From: Oscillospiraceae bacterium
GTDB lineage: Bacteria > Bacillota > Clostridia > Oscillospirales > Oscillospiraceae
Reading direction: 5' to 3'
Assembly (NCBI GenBank): GCA_910575505.1
Contig: CAJTFK010000007.1
Span: 62,001-126,000, forward strand
Length of the DNA stretch: 64,000 nucleotides
In this document: positions 58,155 to 64,000 of the stretch, piece by piece
Position numbering within the stretch: the stretch's first letter is position 1
Layout: every line of letters begins with the position of its first letter
Notes under the pieces: generated by a model
Told to the model about the DNA's origin: nothing
What the model saw: only the letters and a program-made list of their open reading frames with translations
The model's database searches: none
Position numbers and translations under genes: made by a program

Positions 58155-59525
58155 TCACAGCAGGCCCATCACCAGGATTGCCAGCACCAGCACCGGCAGA
58201 ACAAACTGGAAGTAGGGCTTCAGCCCTCTGGGCATGTTCAGGCCCCGGCCGGCGTTGGCCTCCGCCAGGTAATTGTCCCAGCCCCAGCCCCACCTGGTGA
58301 CGCAGAACAGCACGTACACCAGAGAGCCCAGAGGCAGGAGGAGATTGCTGACAATGAAGTCCTCGATGTCCAGCACCTGACCCACGCTGCCGTTGGGCAG
58401 GGCGAGTTCGAAGTACCAAAGGTTATAGCCCAGAACGCAGGGCATACTGGCCAGCAGCATGAATACGCCGTTGAACAGGGCGGCCTTCCTTCGGGACCAG
58501 CCGAAATTGTCGATGCAGCTGGCCTGGAGGTTCTCAAACACGGCGATGACCGTGGAGAAGCTGGCGAAGGTCATGAACAGGAAGAACAGCGCTCCCCACA
58601 GGCGGCCGCCGGCCATGTTGATGAATACCTTGGGCAGGATCATGAAGATCAGGGTGGGCCCCTGGTCCGGCTCCACACCGAAGGCGAAGCAGGCGGGGAA
58701 GATGATAAGGCCCGACATCAGAGCCACGAAGGTGTCCAGGGAGCAGATGCGCACCGCCTCGCTGGTCAGGGTGTTGTCCCGGCTCATGTAGCTGCCGAAG
58801 ATCTCCATGGCGGCTATTCCCAAGCTCAGTGTGAAGAAGGCCTGATTCATAGCCGCGGTGGCCACATGGCCCAAGCCCGCCTCTGCCGCCCGCTGGAAGT
58901 CCGGCAGAAGATAGAACTTCACGCCCTCCAGGCCGCCGGGCAGCATCAGGCTGTGGACCGCCAACACGGCGATGAGGACCAGCAGGCCCAGCATCATCAC
59001 CTTCGTGATACGCTCCAGGCCTTTCTGCAGGCCGAAGCTCACCACCAGGAAGCCCACGACGACCGTCAGCGCCATCCAGGCGGTCATCTCCCAGGGGTTT
59101 GCCAGCATGTCGAAGAAAACCGCGTCCACGGCGTCCCCTGCCAGATGGGTAAAGGAGCCTGCGGCGAACTTGAAGAAATAGCCCAGCATCCAGCCGGAGA
59201 CGGTGGTGTAGAACATCATCAGCAGGCAGCAGCCCGCGATGCAGAACCAGCCGTGAATGTGCCATTTGCTGCCGGCGGGCTCCAGGGCCTTGTACCCCGG
59301 CACGGCGCTTTTCCGGCTGGCCCGGCCCACCGCCAGCTCCATGGTCAGCACCGGCACGCCCATGACGATTAAAAACAGCAGATAAAACAGCACAAAGACG
59401 CCGCCGCCGTTGGCCCCCGCCACATAGGGGAATTTCCACACGTTGCCGATGCCCACGGCGCAGCCGGCGCTTACCAGCAGGAAGCCCAGCCGGGATTGAA
59501 AGCGCTCCCGTTTTTTCGAATCCAT
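58155..59525 (-). CDS. sodium:neurotransmitter symporter (NSS) family amino acid transporter
   Basis: 456 residues with about 11 membrane segments, the bacterial NSS (MhsT-like) count. TM1 is FLLVSAGCAVGIGNVWKFPY with the unwound Na+-binding region, followed by the GGGVFVLFYLLFLIVMGVPV of TM2; TFASFSTVIAVFENLQASCI contains the TM8 Na+ site. It imports an amino acid with sodium; hydrophobic or aromatic substrates are usual. Monocistronic. Confidence 0.92.
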   Translation of the reverse strand: MDSKKRERFQSRLGFLLVSAGCAVGIGNVWKFPYVAGANGGGVFVLFYLLFLIVMGVPVLTMELAVGRASRKSAVPGYKALEPAGSKWHIHGWFCIAGCCLLMMFYTTVSGWMLGYFFKFAAGSFTHLAGDAVDAVFFDMLANPWEMTAWMALTVVVGFLVVSFGLQKGLERITKVMMLGLLVLIAVLAVHSLMLPGGLEGVKFYLLPDFQRAAEAGLGHVATAAMNQAFFTLSLGIAAMEIFGSYMSRDNTLTSEAVRICSLDTFVALMSGLIIFPACFAFGVEPDQGPTLIFMILPKVFINMAGGRLWGALFFLFMTFASFSTVIAVFENLQASCIDNFGWSRRKAALFNGVFMLLASMPCVLGYNLWYFELALPNGSVGQVLDIEDFIVSNLLLPLGSLVYVLFCVTRWGWGWDNYLAEANAGRGLNMPRGLKPYFQFVLPVLVLAILVMGLL

Positions 59526-59807
59526 ACGATTGTTTTTCTCTCCTCTTCTTGTTCTTCTTGTAAAATAAAGGTTCAGGTCCGGAGCATGGCCGCCCCGGGC
59601 CGAAAGTATCCTTTATCATAGCGGACCGGAGGGAGAAAGTCAATCCTTTCCGCCTGAAAGAGGGCATTTTTGCTGTTCCGCTGTAGAATCACCGGGGCGG
59701 AAAGACGCTTTTGCGCGTTTCCGCCAGCGGGCCCGCCGGCGGGGGCGGCCTCCCCCGCCTATAATTTCCGACCGAACGTGCATACTGACCGTCAGGAGGT
59801 GATCTGG

Positions 59808-61112
59808 ATGGAACAGACTTCCATCTGGCAAAGGGAAGGGGCTCTGCCCCGGTTTCCGTCCCTGGAGGGGGATACGGCGGCGGAGGCGGTCATCGTCGGC
59901 GGCGGAATCACCGGAATCCTGTGCGCCTGGTATCTGAAGCAGGCGGGGGTGGACACGGTGCTGCTGGAGGCGGCGTCCCTCTGCGGGGGAACCACCGGGA
60001 ACACCACCGCCAAGCTCACAGCCCAGCACGGCCTGCTCTATGACCGGCTGATCCGGACCCGGGGGCCTGACGCCGCCCGGCTCTATCTGGAGGCCCAGCA
60101 GGGGGCCCTGGAGGAATACCGCCGGCTCTGCCGGGATATCGACTGCGGCTTCCAGGAGCGGGACGCCTGTGTCTATTCCATGGACCGCCGGGACCTGCTG
60201 GAGCGGGAGGCGGCGGCGCTGAACCAGCTGGGGGTTCCGGCAGAGGTGACGGAGACGCCGGAGCTGCCGGTTCCCACGGCAGGGGCGGTGCGCTTCCCCC
60301 GGCAGGCCCAGTTCCACCCGCTGAAATTTCTGGCGGCAATGGCCCGGGACCTGCGGATTTACGAGCAGACCAGGGTTCTGGAGCTGGTTCCCGGCTCCGT
60401 CAGGACCCGCCGGGGCACGGTCCGGGGAGAGAACATCATCATTGCCACCCATTTCCCCGTGCTGAACAAGCACGGCGGGTATTTCCTGAAGCTGTACCAG
60501 CAGCGTTCCTATGTGCTGGCCCTGAAAGGCGCGCCGCTCCCCGGCGGCATGTACGTGGACGCGGCGGAGGGGGGCCTCTCCCTCCGGAGCCGGGGAGACC
60601 TCCTGCTGCTGGGCGGCGGCGGAGGCCGCCCCGGAAAGACAGAGGGCTGGGACGTGCTGGAGGACTTCGCCCGGACCCATTATCCCGGGGCCCGGGAGGT
60701 GTGCCGCTGGGCGGCTCAGGACTGCATGACCCTGGACGGCATGCCCTATATCGGGCCCTATTCCAAGAGAACGCGGGGGCTTTTTGTGGCCACGGGCTTC
60801 AACAAGTGGGGCATGACCTCCGCCATGACGGCGGCGCGGCTGCTGGCGGACCTGGTGCAGGGCCGGGAAAATCCCTGTGCCGCCCTGTTCTCCCCCTCCC
60901 GCCGGATGCCGGGGCTCCCTCTGGCGTCCAACCTTCTGGAGGCCGGATCCAGTCTGCTGACGCCCACGGTACCCCGCTGCCCCCACATGGGCTGCGCCCT
61001 GAAATACAACGCCCGGGAGCACAGCTGGGACTGTCCCTGCCACGGCTCCCGCTTCGAGACGGACGGCAGGCTCATTGAGGGTCCCGCCGCCGGCGGACTG
61101 AAGAGGCATTAG
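59808..61112 (+). CDS. FAD-dependent oxidoreductase with C-terminal Rieske domain
   Basis: 434 residues from ATG 59808 (CAGGAGGTGATC). The FAD-binding AVIVGGGITGILCAWYLKQA (about 28-47) opens a DadA/glycine-oxidase-like domain; GTTGNTTAKLTAQHG is a conserved flavin-contact loop. A Rieske [2Fe-2S] domain ends the protein: CPHMGC (about 391-396) and CPCHGSRF (about 410-417) give two Cys and two His ligands. The arrangement is like Bacillus YhfW. Substrate unknown; electrons probably pass flavin to Rieske centre. Confidence 0.9.
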   Translation: MEQTSIWQREGALPRFPSLEGDTAAEAVIVGGGITGILCAWYLKQAGVDTVLLEAASLCGGTTGNTTAKLTAQHGLLYDRLIRTRGPDAARLYLEAQQGALEEYRRLCRDIDCGFQERDACVYSMDRRDLLEREAAALNQLGVPAEVTETPELPVPTAGAVRFPRQAQFHPLKFLAAMARDLRIYEQTRVLELVPGSVRTRRGTVRGENIIIATHFPVLNKHGGYFLKLYQQRSYVLALKGAPLPGGMYVDAAEGGLSLRSRGDLLLLGGGGGRPGKTEGWDVLEDFARTHYPGAREVCRWAAQDCMTLDGMPYIGPYSKRTRGLFVATGFNKWGMTSAMTAARLLADLVQGRENPCAALFSPSRRMPGLPLASNLLEAGSSLLTPTVPRCPHMGCALKYNAREHSWDCPCHGSRFETDGRLIEGPAAGGLKRH

Positions 61113-61190
61113 GAATCATTAGGAATCAGGAATCAGGAATCAGGAGTCAGGAATGAGGAATGATTGGGGCCATTCCTCATTCCCCGTAAA
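61110..61190. repeat. AGGAAT heptad stem-loop upstream of galE
   Basis: ATTAGGAATCATTAGGAATC, then AGGAATCAGGAATCAGGAGT units, and after GATTGGGGCC the complementary CATTCCTCATTCCCC. The last coding base of the Rieske gene adjoins it. Confidence 0.65.
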
Positions 61191-61205
61191 ATCCGGCCCG
61201 CGCCC

Positions 61206-61310
61206 TTGACCGGTCTTCCGGTTTATAGTACAATAAATTCATATTCCGGAGGATATTCCTAATAGTCAGTACTATCATTTCTTCACTTTCCGGCGGGAGA
61301 GGCCTACAAT
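61206..61310 (+). promoter_or_regulatory. two tandem promoters for galE
   Basis: Promoter 1: TTGACC (61206-61211), 17 bases, TACAAT (61229-61234). Promoter 2: TTCACT (61282-61287), 17 bases, TACAAT (61305-61310). Between them lies CTAATAGTCAGTACTATCAT, a possible regulator site. Dual promoters suggest condition-dependent expression. Confidence 0.65.
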
Positions 61311-61383
61311 AAAAAGTAAAATAAAGGAACAGGCCGGGAAAGACCGGAAGAGATTTTCGGCGAATTTGAAAGGAGCGGTTTTT

Positions 61384-62409
61384 ATGTCGATTCTTGTGAC
61401 CGGAGGCGCGGGCTACATCGGGAGCCATGCCTGTGTGGAGCTGATCCAGGCGGGCTATGACATCGTGGCGGCGGACAACCTCTGCAACGCCAGCGAGGAG
61501 GCCCTGCGCCGGGTGGAGACCATCACGGGGAAGAAGGTCCCCTTTGTCAAGGCGGAGCTCTGCGACGAGGCCCAGGTGGAGGCCCTGTTTGCCCAGCACC
61601 CGGACATCGACGCGGTGATTCACTTCGCCGGTCTGAAGGCCGTGGGCGAGAGCGTGGCCAAGCCCCTGGAGTACTATTACAACAACCTCACCAGCACCCT
61701 GCTGCTGACGGCGGCCATGCGGCGTCACGGCGTGAAGAAGCTGGTCTTCTCCTCCTCCGCCACGGTTTACGGCGACCCCGCCACCGTGCCCATCCGGGAG
61801 GATTTCCCCACCGGCGGCACCACCAATCCCTACGGCACCACCAAGCTTTTCATCGAGCGCATCCTGACGGACATCTGCAAGGCGGACCCCAGCCTGAACG
61901 TGGCCCTGCTGCGCTACTTCAACCCCATCGGCGCCCACGAGTCCGGCCTTATTGGCGAGGACCCCAACGGCATCCCCAACAACCTGGTGCCCTACATCGC
62001 CCAGGTGGCCGTGGGCAAGCGGGAGAAGCTCCATGTCTTCGGCGACGACTACAAGACCCCCGACGGCACCGGCGTCCGGGACTACATCCACGTGGTGGAC
62101 CTGGCGCGGGGCCACGTGGCGGCGCTGAAAAAGCTGGACACCAACTGCGGCCTCTTCATCTGCAACCTGGGCACCGGCAAGGGCTACAGCGTGCTGGACG
62201 TGCTCCACGCCTATGAGAAGGCCTGCGGCAGGACGCTGCCCTACGCCATCGAGGCCCGCCGCCCCGGCGACATTGCCGTCTGCTACGCCGACCCCGCCAA
62301 GGCCCGGGACGAGCTGGGCTGGGAAGCCCGGTACGGCATCGAGGAGATGTGCGCCTCCTCCTGGAAGTGGCAGTCCATGAACCCCGACGGATATAACGAT
62401 AAGGGATAA
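61384..62409 (+). CDS. galE: UDP-glucose 4-epimerase
   Basis: 341 residues from ATG 61384 (GAAAGGAGCG). The NAD+ site is ILVTGGAGYIGSHACVELIQ; the catalytic region shows FSSSATVYG and NPYGTTK (YxxxK) near residue 150; RYFNPIGAH is a GalE signature. It interconverts UDP-glucose and UDP-galactose, sometimes also the GlcNAc/GalNAc forms. It precedes a sugar nucleotidyltransferase and a kinase. Confidence 0.95.
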   Translation: MSILVTGGAGYIGSHACVELIQAGYDIVAADNLCNASEEALRRVETITGKKVPFVKAELCDEAQVEALFAQHPDIDAVIHFAGLKAVGESVAKPLEYYYNNLTSTLLLTAAMRRHGVKKLVFSSSATVYGDPATVPIREDFPTGGTTNPYGTTKLFIERILTDICKADPSLNVALLRYFNPIGAHESGLIGEDPNGIPNNLVPYIAQVAVGKREKLHVFGDDYKTPDGTGVRDYIHVVDLARGHVAALKKLDTNCGLFICNLGTGKGYSVLDVLHAYEKACGRTLPYAIEARRPGDIAVCYADPAKARDELGWEARYGIEEMCASSWKWQSMNPDGYNDKG

Positions 62410-62520
62410 AACTGTGAAGGCCCCCTGGCAGTCCGGGCCTGCGGTCTCTGCTTTTCCGCTGTGTGGAATATGAGCCCCGAATTAAAAATCCGGAGATCAT
62501 ACATCCGATTTCAGCCGATT

Positions 62521-62550
62521 GGTCCGCCGCAGGCGGCAGCCGCAAAATAT
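62521..62550. repeat. family F fragment after galE
   Basis: GGTCCGCCGCAGGCGGCAGC, then CGCAAAATATGG, related to the segments at 5118, 51804 and 56950. It lies immediately before the family B element in the 526-base gap between galE and the nucleotidyltransferase gene, which has no supported gene. Confidence 0.5.
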
Positions 62551-62559
62551 GGCAGATTT

Positions 62560-62722
62560 AGAAGCTGTACCAATAGGCGGCAGCACGTGTCTGGACGGAA
62601 AATTTTCCGGCTGGACTGCGTCAGAAACGCTTGAAATCCGTCAGGATTCCTGCGCGCCTCTTCCTTGCCAGCCCAAAAATTTTCTCGCCTATACGCGCAC
62701 TTCGCCTATTGGTACAGCTTCT
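62560..62722. repeat. family B MITE-like element with perfect 20-bp inverted ends
   Basis: AGAAGCTGTACCAATAGGCG (62560-62579) is the exact reverse complement of 62703-62722. The 163-base element has TTA on both outer sides (within ATTTA and CTTAG), a possible target duplication. Its interior holds AAATCCGTCAGGATTCCTGC, close to the CCGTCAGGATTGCTGCG block of family A, so the two families are related. No transposase is encoded. Confidence 0.88.
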
Positions 62723-62723
62723 T

Positions 62724-62885
62724 AGAACCTGCATCCACAACCCCTGAACGCTGACTGAGCGGTCTTTTTCCCGCCATGCCGCGCCGGTTTTCCCTGCAAT
62801 CTGTCAGGATTGCCGCGAAAAGCCTTTCTGTCTGACGGGAAAATCCCCGCCCATCCAGCATTTCCCGGCTATGAATGCAGGTTCT
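62724..62885 (+). repeat. family A MITE-like element adjoining family B
   Basis: 162 bases from AGAACCTGCATCCACAACCC to CGGCTATGAATGCAGGTTCT, starting one base after the family B element. It contains CTGAACGCTGACTGAGCGGT, CCCGCCATGCCGCG and CTGTCAGGATTGCCGCG. It ends about 50 bases before the nucleotidyltransferase start. Confidence 0.9.
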
Positions 62886-62935
62886 TACTCCCGGACTTTC
62901 AGTTCGGAAGTAATATATGGAAAGGGAGCATCATC

Positions 62936-63859
62936 ATGAACAAACCGGTTCTTGTCATTATGGCCGCCGGCATGGGCAGCCGGTACGGCGGTCTCAAGCA
63001 GCTGGACCCCGTGGGGAACCACGGCCAGCTCATCATTGATTATTCCATTTACGACGCCCGCCGGGCGGGCTTTGAGACCGTGGTCTTTGTCATCAAACCG
63101 GAGATCGAGGCGGATTTCAAGTCCGCCATCGGCGGCCGGGTGTCCAGGGTGATGGACGTGAAGTATGCCTATCAGCTGAAGGAGGACCTGCCGGAGGGCT
63201 ATTCCGTTCCCGAGGAGCGGACAAAGCCCTGGGGCACCGCCCATGCGGCGCTGTCCGTGCGGGAGCTTGTGGACGGCCCCTTTGCCGTCATCAACGCCGA
63301 CGACTACTACGGGCCCGAGGCCTTCCGGGAGATTTACACCTATCTCTCCCGGCATCCCGACGGGGCGCTGTACGAGTATGTCATGGTGGGTTACCTGCTG
63401 AAAAACACGGTGACGGAAAACGGCACCGTGGCCCGGGGCGTGTGCGAGGAGACGGCGGACCGCTTCCTCACCCAGGTCACCGAGCGCACCAAGATTGAAA
63501 AGGGCGAGCCTCCCCGCTTCACCGAGGACGACGGGAGGACCTGGACGGAGCTGCCCGGGGACACCATCGTGTCCATGAATATGTGGGGCTTCAACCGCAG
63601 CTTCCTGGAGGAGGCCTGGAAGCGGTTTCCCGCTTTTCTGGACAGGGCCCTGGCCGAAAACCCCGCCAAGGCGGAGTATTTCCTGCCCACTGTGGTCAGC
63701 CAGCTGATTGACGAGGGCAGGGCCCGGGTGAAGGTTCTGCGGAGCGAGGACAAATGGTATGGCGTCACCTACCGGGAGGACAAGCCCGCCGTGGTGGCCG
63801 CCATCGCGGAGAAGACTGCCGCCGGACTCTATCCGGACAGTCTGTGGGGGGAGGCGTAA
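62936..63859 (+). CDS. sugar nucleotidyltransferase (hexose-1-phosphate uridylyltransferase-like)
   Basis: 307 residues from ATG 62936 (AAAGGGAGC). PVLVIMAAGMGSRYGGLKQL is the NTP-binding signature of the RmlA/GlmU superfamily; FAVINADDYYG (about 118-128) carries the metal-binding aspartates and KPWGTAHAALSVREL the base contact. It transfers a nucleotidyl group to a sugar 1-phosphate. Next to a NahK-like kinase and galE it resembles the uridylyltransferase of the lacto-N-biose/galacto-N-biose route. Sugar specificity is inference. Confidence 0.85.
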   Translation: MNKPVLVIMAAGMGSRYGGLKQLDPVGNHGQLIIDYSIYDARRAGFETVVFVIKPEIEADFKSAIGGRVSRVMDVKYAYQLKEDLPEGYSVPEERTKPWGTAHAALSVRELVDGPFAVINADDYYGPEAFREIYTYLSRHPDGALYEYVMVGYLLKNTVTENGTVARGVCEETADRFLTQVTERTKIEKGEPPRFTEDDGRTWTELPGDTIVSMNMWGFNRSFLEEAWKRFPAFLDRALAENPAKAEYFLPTVVSQLIDEGRARVKVLRSEDKWYGVTYREDKPAVVAAIAEKTAAGLYPDSLWGEA

Positions 63860-64000
63860 CATGGGCGCTGCGGAGGAGAGACTGAGCGAGGTCCTGGAGG
63901 CCTTTGACTTCGGGGCGCCGGTGGTGGGCGCCATCCGGTACGGCCAGGGACATATCAACGACACCTTTTGCGTACACACCCAGCCGGAGGATGCCTGCTG
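63860..64000 (+). CDS. phosphotransferase/N-acetylhexosamine kinase-like, 5' part (cut by window end)
   Basis: Starts at ATG 63860, overlapping nothing but only one base after the previous stop, with GGGGGAGG upstream. The 47 visible codons include VVGAIRYGQGHINDTFCVHT, the glycine-rich loop typical of aminoglycoside-phosphotransferase-fold kinases such as N-acetylhexosamine 1-kinase (GHINDTF). The catalytic HxD region lies beyond the window. Tight coupling to the nucleotidyltransferase supports a sugar-1-phosphate kinase. Confidence 0.75.

Noticed and set aside
1-64000. tRNA or rRNA genes
   Set aside because: I looked for T-loop GGTTCRANNCC patterns with matching acceptor arms and for conserved rRNA blocks and saw none. 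A covariance-model scan would settle it.

Overview
The window reads as chromosome of a high-GC, spore-forming Firmicute, most likely an Oscillospiraceae gut commensal (Lawsonibacter/Flavonifractor/Oscillibacter-like). The grounds are the GC-rich codon use, Shine-Dalgarno sites of the AGGAGG type, a stage II sporulation protein P, the ylxM-ffh-rpsP-khpA order, an M16 peptidase pair of the YmfF/YmfH kind and PBSX-type phage genes. No rRNA, tRNA or CRISPR array was seen. The taxonomic label is inference from gene content.

Region 1 (1-15 kb) is arginine metabolism. Reading leftwards on the minus strand: argG, argH, a lipoprotein gene, argC, argJ, a small membrane-protein gene, argB, argD and a first ornithine carbamoyltransferase (OTC). 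These are followed by the arginine deiminase branch: arcA, a second OTC (arcB-like) and a YfcC-type transporter. The set covers glutamate to arginine and arginine back to ornithine plus carbamoyl phosphate. The carbamate kinase that would finish the catabolic branch lies 36 kb away at 40.9 kb. A promoter with an overlapping ARG-box-like site precedes argG. The left edge holds the end of a HAD hydrolase and a VOC-family gene.

Region 2 (15-41 kb) is mixed. It has a BceAB-type ABC exporter; a glycolipid-type operon (GT4, VTT membrane protein) followed by a second GT4 behind a tandem-repeat block; an XRE regulator divergent from a 58-residue protein under twin operators; a DprA-like plus phosphoribosyltransferase gene pair; an M19 dipeptidase; small metabolic genes; the SRP/ribosomal operon; two orphan immunity-type genes; a cytidylate-kinase-like gene; an MBL hydrolase; folD, lgt, two M16 peptidases and spoIIP. 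An arginine-deiminase fragment lies between spoIIP and arcC.

Region 3 (42.5-55.9 kb) is a colinear contractile-tail phage structural module, from terminase through capsid, sheath, tube and LysM hub to baseplate J. It has no integrase, repressor, lysis or fibre genes and no tape-measure gene. The tape-measure position is occupied by a 155-bp repeat element and a short coding scar.

Region 4 (56-64 kb) has a MerR regulator with a 19-bp-spacer promoter, a DUF434-like gene, an NSS transporter, a Rieske-FAD oxidoreductase, and galE plus a sugar nucleotidyltransferase plus a kinase (cut by the window end) that resemble an amino-sugar/galactose salvage set.

The most unusual feature of the window is its intergenic DNA. 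It contains at least seven copies of a MITE-like element with GAACCTG termini, a second MITE with perfect 20-bp inverted ends abutting one of them, recurrent GTTGAAAAGAAGC hairpins with changing tetraloops inside palindrome arrays, heptad-repeat stem-loops between arg genes, and two separate tandem-repeat blocks (82-bp and ~105-bp units).
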